Source: CAZECR01 sp964510495 (GTDB lineage Bacteria; Patescibacteriota; Patescibacteriia; Magasanikbacterales; GWA2-37-8). From it: a DNA stretch of 22,177 nucleotides. Made by a program: the position numbers and the translations under genes. This document shows positions 13,847 to 20,716 of this stretch, piece by piece; the stretch's first letter is position 1; each line of letters opens with the position of its first letter. Location of the stretch: NCBI GenBank assembly GCA_964510495.1, contig CAZECR010000018.1, positions 1 through 22,177 on the forward strand. Reading direction: 5' to 3'. The notes beneath the pieces are model-generated. The model searched no databases and was not told the DNA's origin. It saw only the letters and a program-made list of their open reading frames with translations.

Positions 13847-13850
13847 CTCT

Positions 13851-14273
13851 ATGAATAAGAAAGGTTTTACATTAATCGAGTTGCTGGTTGTAATCGCGAT
13901 CATCGGACTTTTGTCCACGCTCGCAGTTGTCGCCCTTGGATCTGCCAAGGTTAAAGCAAGAGACTCCAAACGTCTTTCTGATTTAAAACAACTTCAAACC
14001 GCTTTGGAACTCTTTTATACTGATCAAAATACGTATCCTACTGGTACGGCTGTAACGCTTGGTGCAGGCATGTATGCATGTCTCAACGCATCTGGTTGGG
14101 CAGCTACTGGTTGTGCTAACCCATATATGGGTGTAGTACCGGTAGATCCGCATGGTAGCGCATATGTATACACATATGGCACGAACACCTACTCCATTGC
14201 AAATACTTTAGAAGGTGCTGTTAATGGCTTATCAGGTACCATCCATCTCACTCCATCTGGTATCGGACCATAG
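13851..14273 (+). CDS. Type IV pilin / type II secretion pseudopilin
   Basis: A 140-aa prepilin with the class III signal MNKKG^FTLIELLVVIAIIG: cleavage after G5, F6 as the first mature residue and E10 as Glu+5, which is needed for subunit packing. The hydrophobic N-terminal helix (6-29) continues into KVKARDSKRLSDLKQLQTAL and the FYTDQNTYPTG region usual for GspG-like pseudopilins. Cysteines C77 and C88 could form a disulfide in the small globular domain. It would be processed by the PilD encoded next door and assembled by machinery that includes PilM. It has its own promoter, a strong ribosome-binding site and a terminator, suggesting high expression, so it may be a major pilin. Confidence 0.93.
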   Translation: MNKKGFTLIELLVVIAIIGLLSTLAVVALGSAKVKARDSKRLSDLKQLQTALELFYTDQNTYPTGTAVTLGAGMYACLNASGWAATGCANPYMGVVPVDPHGSAYVYTYGTNTYSIANTLEGAVNGLSGTIHLTPSGIGP

Positions 14274-14289
14274 TTTTTCTAAAATATCT

Positions 14290-14322
14290 AAAAACCTTCT
14301 GCTCAGGCAGAGGGTTTTTATT
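14290..14322 (+). terminator. Rho-independent terminator of the pseudopilin gene
   Basis: An 11-bp stem, AAACCTTCTGC (14292-14302) with GCAGAGGGTTT (14307-14317, one G-T pair), loop TCAG, then a T-rich tail. It starts about 17 bases after the stop. Confidence 0.88.
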
Positions 14323-14336
14323 TTACTAGAAACTTT

Positions 14337-14370
14337 GTAGCTTGTAAGCCTCAAAGCTACTTGTTATACT
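14337..14370 (+). promoter_or_regulatory. pilD promoter with inverted repeat over the -35 region
   Basis: TTGTAA (14342-14347), 17-base spacer, TATACT (14365-14370). An inverted repeat, GTAGCTT (14337-14343) and AAGCTAC (14354-14360), overlaps the -35 box and spacer, as a repressor or activator site might. The leader is about 17 bases before the ATG at 14394. Confidence 0.6.
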
Positions 14371-14393
14371 ATCAAACAGTTTAGCCCTATTTT

Positions 14394-15182
14394 ATGGCAT
14401 TTTTACTGACCAGTTCAGTCACGTACGGTTTTGTTTTTCTATGCGGTGTAATCTTAGGAAGTTTTTTAAATTCCTGGATTTGGCGTACACGAGAAAATAT
14501 CCGTGTTATTATGGGGCGAAGTATGTGCGTCGCCTGTCACCGAACACTCGCGTGGTACGAAAATATTCCACTGTTTAGTTTTATTTTTTTACGTGGCCGC
14601 TGTCGTACGTGCAGAGCTCCGATTCCACGCCATTATCCGACTGTAGAGTTTTGTATGGGCGCTCTTTTGACGATTGTATTTGCCTATCACATGCGGTTAC
14701 CAGTATTTCGTTTTGAAATTTTTTGGCGAGATATCTTTTTTACTACCATATTATTGATTATTTTTGTCTACGACGCATTGTACTTAATTATCCTGCCTCG
14801 CATTATCTGGCTTGGAAGTGTACTAGGCTTTGGGGTAAATTATTTTGTGCTCGGTTTTTCATTACGTTCGCTCCTTGTTGGGGCGCTCATTGGCTCAGGA
14901 GTTTTTTTATTACAATTTGTTATTTCAAAAGGACGTTGGATTGGCGGGGGAGATGTACGCATGGGATTCATGATGGGCTTGTGGCTGGGCTGGCCGATCG
15001 TCGTAGTCGCTCTTTTTCTTTCCTACGTAAGTGGCGCTATAATCGGCGTGCTGCTCTTGGTATTTAAAAAGAAAACATGGCAGGCACAGATTCCGTTTGG
15101 GACGTTCCTGGCGCTTGGTACGTTTACAGCTCTTTTTTACGGTAACGAATTGGTTACGTGGTATTTGCATTTTCTTGGTTAA
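14394..15182 (+). CDS. pilD: Prepilin peptidase / N-methyltransferase PilD
   Basis: A 262-aa polytopic membrane aspartic protease that removes the leader of type IV prepilins and usually N-methylates the new N-terminus. The N-terminal domain has GSFLNSWIWR (22-31) and a zinc-type cysteine set C45xxC48 and C70xxC73. The peptidase A24 aspartates are D127 (VYDALYLIILP) and D187 in GGGDVRMG. Around seven hydrophobic segments are visible. The length is normal. It serves the pseudopilin gene just upstream. The ligA ATG follows its stop after 3 bases, so the two are co-transcribed despite unrelated roles. Confidence 0.94.
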   Translation: MAFLLTSSVTYGFVFLCGVILGSFLNSWIWRTRENIRVIMGRSMCVACHRTLAWYENIPLFSFIFLRGRCRTCRAPIPRHYPTVEFCMGALLTIVFAYHMRLPVFRFEIFWRDIFFTTILLIIFVYDALYLIILPRIIWLGSVLGFGVNYFVLGFSLRSLLVGALIGSGVFLLQFVISKGRWIGGGDVRMGFMMGLWLGWPIVVVALFLSYVSGAIIGVLLLVFKKKTWQAQIPFGTFLALGTFTALFYGNELVTWYLHFLG

Positions 15183-15185
15183 TAT

Positions 15186-17213
15186 ATGGCAAAAGAACTT
15201 ACAGAGCGAATTGAACATCTGCGTGCACAGATTGATGATCTGAGGTATCGCTATCATGTTCTCAACGATCCAGAAGTTACGGATGCTATGTACGATGGGC
15301 TCATGGACGAGCTCAGGCGGATAGAAGCTGAGCATCCTGAACTCGTCACTGCAGATTCTCCGACGCAGCGAGTGGCTGGGGTACCACTTGATAAATTTGA
15401 GAAAGTCGTCCACGCAGTTCCCCAGTGGTCATTTAATGATGCGTTTAATGAAGAAGACATTAGAGATTGGGAAGAACGTATTTTAAAGATGCTGGAAAAA
15501 AATTTGGGTACCAGGCCGAGTGATATTTCGTATGTTTGCGAACTTAAAATTGATGGGCTCCATATTGTCTTAACCTACGAACATGGTAAATTGGTGCGAG
15601 CAGCTACCAGAGGCAACGGTACGGTCGGTGAAAATGTAACACAAAATATTCGAACTATTGCAAGTGTGCCGCTGGTGTTGAAAGAGCCGGTTGATCTGAT
15701 CGCGGAAGGTGAAGCGTGGCTTTCGAGCTTGACACTCGCAGCAATTAATGAAGAACGTAAGAAAAATAATGAGCCGCTTTTTGCAAATCCCCGCAACGTG
15801 GCTGCTGGTACAATTCGCCAGCTCGATTCACGTATGGTCGCGGAGCGTAAACTTGCGCTCACGGTGTATGATATTTCAAGCGCGCCTGTTCCGCTTACTC
15901 AAGAAAAAGAATTGTTGCGTCTCAAGGAGCTTGGCTTTAAAACCGACACTCATTGGCGTGTCGTAAAGGATGTGCCGGGAATAATGGATTTTTACACTGA
16001 ATGGGGCGCCAAGAAAAACAGCCAACCTTTTTGGATTGATGGGGTGGTTATTAAAGTAAACGAGCGAAAGTATCAGGATGCGCTTGGATTTACTGGCAAG
16101 GCGCCGCGCTGGGCCGTTGCTTTTAAATTTCCGGCCGAGCAGGGGACTACCACAGTGAAAGAAGTGTATGTGCAAGTGGGTCGAACAGGTGCGCTCACGC
16201 CAGTTGCTTTGCTTGAACCGGTGCAATTGGCTGGTACAACCGTGACGCATGCCACGCTGCATAATTTTGATGAAATAGAACGTCTCGGACTCCGCGTGGG
16301 TGACCAAGTTATCGTAGAAAAAGCCGGAGATATTATTCCGAAGGTTATTCGAGTGCTGGATAAATTACGTACCGGCAAAGAAAAGAAAATTAAACAACCC
16401 ATGGTGTGTCCAGTTTGTACGTCACCGGTGAGTCAGAAAATCGAAGGTGAAGGTGAAAAAAGTGTTGCGCTATTTTGTCTGAATCCTCATTGTTACGCTC
16501 AAGAACTCGAACGCATTATTCATTTTGTGAGTAAACACGCTTTCGACATTGATCACTGCGGTGAAAAAATTGTAGAGCAATTGGTGGACGAGGGCTTAAT
16601 TAAAGATGCTGCGGATTTGTTTACGCTTACCTTTGGAGATGTTGAAGCGCTTGATCGATTTGCGGAAAAATCGGCTCAGAATTTAATTGAGGCGATTGAA
16701 AAGGCTAAAGAAGTTACGTTGCAGCGTTTTATTAATGCGCTTGGAATTCCACAAGTTGGGGAAGAAACAGCCGAAGATCTGGCGGATTATTTCGGTTCGA
16801 TAGAAAAAGTAATGGCTGCAACTGAGGAAGAGCTTTTTGCAATTAATGGGGTAGGTGAAAAAGTTGCTCGTTCCATCGTGAGTTATTTTAACGAAGGAAA
16901 AGGGCGGCAGTTTGTGGAAAAACTTTTTAAAAGTGGTGTAAAAATTAAGGAGCAAGAAACAAAGAACAAAGAACAATTGCCGCTTTTTGGGCAGACGTAT
17001 GTAATTACTGGTACGCTTGAAAAATATGGCCGTGATGAGGCCAAAGAAGCCCTCAAACTGTTGGGGGCAACTGTTGCTGGCTCCGTTAGTAAAAAAACTA
17101 CCGGAGTAATTGTTGGCGAGAGCCCTGGATCAAAAGCGGATACAGCGAAAGCGCTGGGAGTGCAAATTTTGGACGAAGATGCTTTTATGAAGCTTCTAAA
17201 AAACCACCGCTAG
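15186..17213 (+). CDS. ligA: NAD-dependent DNA ligase LigA
   Basis: A 675-aa protein of full length that seals nicks in replication and repair using NAD+. Domains in order: Ia (about 5-65, YRYHVLNDPEVTDAMYDGLM, binds NMN); adenylation with KIDG (121-124, K121 adenylated) and later WIDGVVIKV and AFKFP; OB fold (about 320-390, VGRTGALTPVALLEPV); zinc finger C408, C411, C431, C436; helix-hairpin-helix repeats (about 455-585, with ALGIPQVGEETAEDLA and FAINGVGEKVARSI); and a C-terminal BRCT domain (about 600-675). All key residues are present. It is the last gene of the pilD transcript; its stop codon lies within the terminator stem. Confidence 0.97.
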   Translation: MAKELTERIEHLRAQIDDLRYRYHVLNDPEVTDAMYDGLMDELRRIEAEHPELVTADSPTQRVAGVPLDKFEKVVHAVPQWSFNDAFNEEDIRDWEERILKMLEKNLGTRPSDISYVCELKIDGLHIVLTYEHGKLVRAATRGNGTVGENVTQNIRTIASVPLVLKEPVDLIAEGEAWLSSLTLAAINEERKKNNEPLFANPRNVAAGTIRQLDSRMVAERKLALTVYDISSAPVPLTQEKELLRLKELGFKTDTHWRVVKDVPGIMDFYTEWGAKKNSQPFWIDGVVIKVNERKYQDALGFTGKAPRWAVAFKFPAEQGTTTVKEVYVQVGRTGALTPVALLEPVQLAGTTVTHATLHNFDEIERLGLRVGDQVIVEKAGDIIPKVIRVLDKLRTGKEKKIKQPMVCPVCTSPVSQKIEGEGEKSVALFCLNPHCYAQELERIIHFVSKHAFDIDHCGEKIVEQLVDEGLIKDAADLFTLTFGDVEALDRFAEKSAQNLIEAIEKAKEVTLQRFINALGIPQVGEETAEDLADYFGSIEKVMAATEEELFAINGVGEKVARSIVSYFNEGKGRQFVEKLFKSGVKIKEQETKNKEQLPLFGQTYVITGTLEKYGRDEAKEALKLLGATVAGSVSKKTTGVIVGESPGSKADTAKALGVQILDEDAFMKLLKNHR

Positions 17214-17227
17214 CGGTGGTTTTTTAA
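17197..17227. terminator. Bidirectional terminator at the ligA 3' end
   Basis: A perfect 11-bp palindrome, AAACCACCGCT/AGCGGTGGTTT (17201-17222 with flanking A and T runs), flanked by A6 and T7. The ligA stop (17211-17213) sits at the centre of the stem. The minus-strand small gene ends 6 bases away, so this element can serve both convergent genes. Confidence 0.88.
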
Positions 17228-17232
17228 TAGTT

Positions 17233-17391
17233 TTATTTGTCGTTTGGCTTTTCAGTGATAGTAAGATTTTCACCTTTACCCGTTGCTTCAAGCGGCTGAG
17301 CTCCTTCAGTCGAGGTGTCGCGGCCTTTGAGTTCCTCGGCGATAGCCTCGTTCGTTTTTTGAACAAAATCACTGTGTCCTTCGTTTTTCAT
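17233..17391 (-). CDS. Small acidic protein of 52 aa, unknown
   Basis: A minus-strand frame from ATG (17391-17389) to TAA at 17233, starting MKNEGHSDFVQKTNEAIAEE and ending ITEKPNDK. It has no cysteine, aromatic core or membrane segment; it is polar and acidic, with a possible short helix (DFVQKTNEAIAEELKG) followed by a tail likely to be disordered. I do not recognise a family. Support for it being real: a good promoter (TTGGCA-16-TATACT) 33 bases upstream, a terminator right after the stop, and otherwise empty sequence between two genes. It could also be co-transcribed with the exported protein upstream. No Shine-Dalgarno is seen. Confidence 0.6.
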   Translation of the reverse strand: MKNEGHSDFVQKTNEAIAEELKGRDTSTEGAQPLEATGKGENLTITEKPNDK

Positions 17392-17421
17392 AGATTCGAG
17401 GGTTAGAATGAGTAATGCTAT

Positions 17422-17886
17422 TTAGTATAATACTTTTAAGGTGTGTGCCAAGGTGATAACTTTATTTTTGTCTGGACCAGTTACGGAAATAAAGTATCCA
17501 GGACTGGAAACAGCTGCTTGAAATCGGCCAGAAAGTTCCGTTGTTTGAATATCTCCCTGATTAAAAACCCATTTTTGATCCTCGACTGGCTGAATAAGTA
17601 CTGCTATCAGATTCGCCGCATCGCCCCACGCGTCGCGTCCAGTTATAATTGTTTCTTTGGCTGTGAAGTAATAGGTTGGCAGCTGAAAGCGGTTTGTGCC
17701 AGTATTTACTGTTTGTACGCCGGTAAAACCAGCTTCTTTTACCATATCAGCCGAAACTGGGGCGTACGGGAAAAGATCGGCTTTTTTAGTTGAGCTAGGT
17801 GTTGTTATTTGGCTGAGGGCCGCTGTAAAAGGGGCTAGGGCCAAACCGAGTCCTGCTAAAGTTGTGATAAGGTTCTTTATAGTCAT
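17422..17886 (-). CDS. Small exported protein, unknown
   Basis: A 154-aa protein from the ATG at 17886. The in-frame ATGs at 17913 and 17946 lie upstream of the -10 box, which sits 6 bases before 17886, so they are unlikely starts. Residues 1-25 (MTIKNLITTLAGLGLALAPF and on) form a signal peptide ending near AALSQ. The rest is soluble and beta-rich, with aromatic-containing strands (RFQLPTYYFTAKETIITGRD, QKWVFNQGDIQTTELSGRFQ, SPGYFISVTGPDKNKVITLA) and no cysteines. It is probably a periplasmic or surface protein. I do not recognise the family. The 52-aa gene follows 30 bases downstream. Confidence 0.75.
   Translation of the reverse strand: MTIKNLITTLAGLGLALAPFTAALSQITTPSSTKKADLFPYAPVSADMVKEAGFTGVQTVNTGTNRFQLPTYYFTAKETIITGRDAWGDAANLIAVLIQPVEDQKWVFNQGDIQTTELSGRFQAAVSSPGYFISVTGPDKNKVITLAHTLKVLY
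17424..17451 (-). promoter_or_regulatory. Promoter for the 52-aa gene (TTGGCA-16-TATACT)
   Basis: Minus strand: TTGGCA (17446-17451) and TATACT (17424-17429), 16-base spacer. It lies within the last codons of the exported-protein gene. Confidence 0.55.
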
Positions 17887-17892
17887 ATAGGT

Positions 17893-17921
17893 AGTATAGG
17901 TAGAATTGCTCATTTTGTCGA
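17893..17921 (-). promoter_or_regulatory. Promoter of the exported-protein gene, leaderless
   Basis: Minus strand: TCGACA (17916-17921), 17-base spacer, TATACT (17893-17898), then exactly 6 bases to the ATG at 17886. The transcript should start at the start codon. Confidence 0.72.
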
Positions 17922-17931
17922 GGGTACCATA

Positions 17932-17960
17932 TTGACTTCGACTCATTATTTTGCTAAACT
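17932..17960 (+). promoter_or_regulatory. ABC-F gene promoter (TTGACT-17-TAAACT)
   Basis: TTGACT (17932-17937) and TAAACT (17955-17960) with a 17-base spacer, then 8 bases to the ATG at 17969; leader of 0-2 bases. It lies back to back with the promoter of the exported-protein gene. Confidence 0.65.
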
Positions 17961-17968
17961 AATGGCCT

Positions 17969-19429
17969 ATGCCACATGGTGATGTTATTATCCGGTTCGA
18001 CAAAGTAACTTTTGGTTATAGTCATAATCGACCACTTCTTGAGGAAGCTAGTTTTTCGGTACGCGAAAACGCTAAGATTACCATCATGGGTCAGAACGGC
18101 GCTGGTAAAAGTACGATTTTTAAAATGATTACGCGCGACCTCAAACCCGAGGAAGGCGCAGTGCACACCGGGATTGATGCAACTATTGCGATTGCGACCC
18201 AGGTAATGAAACCAGAGAACCTCGATAAAACAATTGAGGAATTTTTTGCCCAAACATTCGATAAAAAAATGTACGATTTGCCGAAACGAATTAAAACTGT
18301 TTTAGATGTCGTGCATCTTACGGCCAGCCTGGATAAAAAAGTTCGCCAGTTTAGTGGTGGGCAACAAGCTCGTCTCCTGTTGGCCTATGCTCTCATTCAA
18401 CAACCGGATATTTTGCTTCTTGATGAACCGACTAATAATTTGGATGCTGAAGGTATTGGGCACCTGACACAGTTTTTAATGGAGTACCCAAAGACTTGTT
18501 TAGTCATTTCACACGACGCAAATTTTTTGAATTCATTTACGCACGGTGTGCTGTATTTGGATTCGTATACACATAAAGTGGAACAGTACGTGGGTGACTA
18601 CTATGAAGTATTGGGTGAAATTGAAGCTCAGATTGAGCGTGAACGCATGAAAAATGCGCAGCTCAAAAAAAGCATTCAGGATCGCAAAGATAAAATTAAC
18701 TTTTTTTCGCACAAAGGTGGTAAAATGCGTGCTCTTGCGAGCAAGCTGAAAGATCAGGTGGAAGAAGCTGAAGAAGAAATGGTTGATGAGCGTCAGGAAG
18801 ATAAAACTATTAATGAATTTACAATTCCTGCGCAAATCGATATTGTCGGACCAGTTGTTACGATTGAGTCGGTGGGTATTATGGTCGGCCACGAGCCGGT
18901 TCGCAAACAGCTTGCCACACCTCTTGAGGTGCGCAAAAAACAGCGTTTGATTATCAAAGGGCCAAACGGCATTGGCAAGAGTACTTTTTTGGCGGCGCTC
19001 GCAAGTGGCCAAGAAACGGGTGCCACGATTGCGCCGGGTGCACGCGTTGGGTATTACCGCCAAGATTTTTCAGGACTTGATTTTGATAAGACCGCCTACC
19101 AGGCACTCGAAGAAATGATGGACCGTCCGTGGAATCAAGAAATTTACGCAACTGCGGCCCAATTCTTACTTTCCGCTGATACGTTAAAAAATAAAGTAGG
19201 CTCACTCTCAGAGGGGCAGAAGGGTTTGCTCTGTTATGCGCGGTTTGTCCTTCAGAAACCAGGGCTACTCATTATGGATGAGCCAACCAACCATATTAAC
19301 TTCCGTCATTTACCGATTATTGCCAAAGCGCTGGATGCTTTTGAGGGTGCCGTCATCGTCGTCAGTCACGCTCCGGAGTTTGTGGAAGAAATGAAATTTG
19401 ATCAAACACTGGACCTGGGTATTTTATAA
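17969..19429 (+). CDS. ABC-F family ATPase (translation factor type)
   Basis: A 486-aa soluble protein with two ABC ATPase domains and no membrane part. First domain: Walker A GQNGAGKST (41-49), signature FSGGQ (128-132), Walker B LLLDEPTNNLD (149-159) and H-loop SHD (181-183). A charged linker helix (about 215-280) fits the P-site tRNA interaction motif region of ABC-F proteins. Second domain: Walker A GPNGIGKST (331-339), signature LSEGQ (413-417), LLIMDEPTNHINF (433-445) and H-loop SHA (466-468). The second D-loop reads NHIN instead of the usual NHLD. ABC-F proteins act on ribosomes, easing stalled translation or giving antibiotic protection; which subfamily this is cannot be told. It is monocistronic with its own promoter and terminator. 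It is somewhat shorter than Uup/EttA-type members. Confidence 0.9.
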   Translation: MPHGDVIIRFDKVTFGYSHNRPLLEEASFSVRENAKITIMGQNGAGKSTIFKMITRDLKPEEGAVHTGIDATIAIATQVMKPENLDKTIEEFFAQTFDKKMYDLPKRIKTVLDVVHLTASLDKKVRQFSGGQQARLLLAYALIQQPDILLLDEPTNNLDAEGIGHLTQFLMEYPKTCLVISHDANFLNSFTHGVLYLDSYTHKVEQYVGDYYEVLGEIEAQIERERMKNAQLKKSIQDRKDKINFFSHKGGKMRALASKLKDQVEEAEEEMVDERQEDKTINEFTIPAQIDIVGPVVTIESVGIMVGHEPVRKQLATPLEVRKKQRLIIKGPNGIGKSTFLAALASGQETGATIAPGARVGYYRQDFSGLDFDKTAYQALEEMMDRPWNQEIYATAAQFLLSADTLKNKVGSLSEGQKGLLCYARFVLQKPGLLIMDEPTNHINFRHLPIIAKALDAFEGAVIVVSHAPEFVEEMKFDQTLDLGIL

Positions 19430-19456
19430 AACGGTTTCCTTTTCTAGGAGAATGAC

Positions 19457-19489
19457 ACAAAAACAGCCTTAAGGCTGTTTTTTATTTTT
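19457..19489. terminator. Bidirectional terminator between the ABC-F and GIY-YIG genes
   Basis: A perfect 10-bp palindrome, AAACAGCCTT/AAGGCTGTTT (19461-19480), with A-run before and T-run after. The GIY-YIG stop codon (19469-19471) lies at its centre, so the last codons of that gene are encoded by terminator sequence. Confidence 0.87.
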
Positions 19490-19732
19490 GATAAGCTGTA
19501 GTTTTTCTGCCCGGGATAGTTTTTTGATGGCGATCTCGCGTTTGAGAGCGGGGGATAATGATCTAAAATTTTCTTGATACACCAGTTTTACCGGTCGACG
19601 AGCACGAGTATATTTTGCGCCAGTTTTGCTTTCGTTATGATTTTTAATTCTTTTTTCAAGATCATTAGTGTAACCGGTATAGAGTGTTGCATCCGAGCAT
19701 TCAAGGAGGTAGACAGTATATTTATTTTTCAT
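19469..19732 (-). CDS. GIY-YIG domain protein (UPF0213/YhbQ-like)
   Basis: An 87-aa single-domain GIY-YIG protein. The strands YTVYLLECSD (GIY position) and TLYTGYTNDLEKRI (YIG position) are followed by HNESKTGAKYTRARRPVKLVY and SPALKREIAIKKLSRAEKLQLI, which match the small UPF0213 family closely. GIY-YIG domains are metal-dependent nuclease folds; the small stand-alone members have been linked to DNA repair, but their substrates are uncertain. The start at 19732 is fixed by a -10 box exactly 6 bases upstream. The C-terminal residues KKQP are encoded within the shared terminator. Confidence 0.9.
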   Translation of the reverse strand: MKNKYTVYLLECSDATLYTGYTNDLEKRIKNHNESKTGAKYTRARRPVKLVYQENFRSLSPALKREIAIKKLSRAEKLQLIKNKKQP

Positions 19733-19738
19733 GGTAGT

Positions 19739-19747
19739 AGTGTATCA
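19739..19747 (-). promoter_or_regulatory. Extended -10 promoter of the GIY-YIG gene, leaderless
   Basis: Minus strand TGA-TACACT with TACACT at 19739-19744, then exactly 6 bases to the ATG at 19732. The region where a -35 would lie falls in the terminator of the upstream methyltransferase gene. Confidence 0.6.
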
Positions 19748-19755
19748 TTTTTAAA

Positions 19756-19786
19756 AACTAAAAAACAGCCTTTGTAAAAGGTGTTT
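19756..19786 (-). terminator. Probable terminator of the methyltransferase transcript
   Basis: Minus-strand stem AACACCTTT/AAAGG(C)TGTT with one bulged base (plus 19764-19773 and 19777-19785) and a 3-base loop, followed by TTTTTTAGTTTTT. It abuts the GIY-YIG promoter. Confidence 0.65.
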
Positions 19787-19795
19787 ATAGGAGAG

Positions 19796-19856
19796 CCTGA
19801 CCGCCACCACATGCTTGGCGCGCTGTTCGGGTGGGGTTCTGACGGTATGCGTCAGG
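19796..19856. other. GC-rich element with two mutually exclusive hairpins
   Basis: CTGACG (19839-19844), loop of 5, CGTCAG (19850-19855) forms a tight hairpin. The same right arm (GTCAGG, 19851-19856) can instead pair with CCTGAC (19796-19801), with CCACC (19804-19808) pairing GGTGG (19830-19834) inside. It lies between the methyltransferase stop and its likely terminator, in the 3' leader-out region of that transcript. No reading frame was seen. Confidence 0.45.
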
Positions 19857-19865
19857 AGAGGAAGG

Positions 19866-20633
19866 TTATGTACTTTTTCGAGCAAGTACTAAGTTGGTAT
19901 CGCTTCCTCCAGGAATAAGGGTGCCGACAAAACGAAAAGGAGCAGTAAACAGGCTGCGTGTCCAAGAATCTTTTTTATTAAAGTAGGGTGAGGTGCGTGA
20001 GTTGTGGGCTGCTATAGTCTTAAGTCCTGACCATTCACACATCTGCACTACTTCTTTTAATGTATACTCACGCCAATGCCCGACAAATTTTTCTCCTGCC
20101 TCAAAGAAAGACTTGAGGTCGCGAAAAGCCGACCGTCCCGCAAGGACACGCAACCGGTTAAGCACATCAACCATGTTAGGCGTTACGCAAAAGAACAATC
20201 CGTTTGGTTTAAGGTGGGCTAGGCAGTTTTGAATGAATTTTTTAGGATCTCGTTGGTGCTCAATCACGGCAATGTTAATCACGCAATCGTATTGTGTATT
20301 TGGTATAAAATCTTGGATGTCCTTATTAATAATCTGTAAATTATTTTTTGCCCAAATGGTACGCAGGTTTTCGATTGCGTTTGCGGATAGTGAAATATAG
20401 GTATCTGGTAGGAAAACATATTTATCAAGCCCGTCCACCTGATAACCAAGTTTGGTGAGTGCGAGAGCGACGATACCCATGCCTGAGCCGATATCAAGTA
20501 TGCGGTCACCAGCATGTAGGTGCTTGGTAAGGATTTTGATATGCTCCAAATTATTAAAAAATTCCCAGCGGTGACGGTCGCTGTAGGGGGCAAGTTCTTG
20601 GAAGGCTGTTTCAAGTGCTTGGTGGGGAGTCAT
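19866..20633 (-). CDS. Class I SAM-dependent methyltransferase
   Basis: A 255-aa soluble protein with the Rossmann-type methyltransferase core. Motif I is ILDIGSGMG (45-53, binds SAM), followed by an acidic residue ending strand 2 (D70 in VDGLDKY), a motif II region NKDIQDFI (103-110), and YDCVINIAVIEHQRDPKKFI (115-134) with LKPNGLFFCVTPN (141-153), the UbiG/Methyltransf_11-like pattern. The C-terminal part (about 160-255) probably covers the substrate. No substrate is suggested by the neighbours. An extended-type box TGT-TAAAAT (minus, about 20660-20668) could be its promoter, but this is weak. The 83-base gap upstream holds nothing else. Confidence 0.87.
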   Translation of the reverse strand: MTPHQALETAFQELAPYSDRHRWEFFNNLEHIKILTKHLHAGDRILDIGSGMGIVALALTKLGYQVDGLDKYVFLPDTYISLSANAIENLRTIWAKNNLQIINKDIQDFIPNTQYDCVINIAVIEHQRDPKKFIQNCLAHLKPNGLFFCVTPNMVDVLNRLRVLAGRSAFRDLKSFFEAGEKFVGHWREYTLKEVVQMCEWSGLKTIAAHNSRTSPYFNKKDSWTRSLFTAPFRFVGTLIPGGSDTNLVLARKST

Positions 20634-20716
20634 AAGAAATAATGTTTAATTTTACCCGTATTTTAACATACATTACTAACGGTTACTACTTGCTTTGAGT
20701 TTTAAATGGTTGAGCA

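Noticed and set aside
14925..15413. A 162-aa minus-strand frame across the pilD-ligA junction
   Set aside because: It covers two conserved coding regions on the other strand and has no recognisable domain or promoter.
18533..19063. A 176-aa minus-strand frame within the ABC-F gene
   Set aside because: Antisense to a clear ABC-F coding sequence, with low-complexity, Phe- and Asn-rich content typical of shadow frames.
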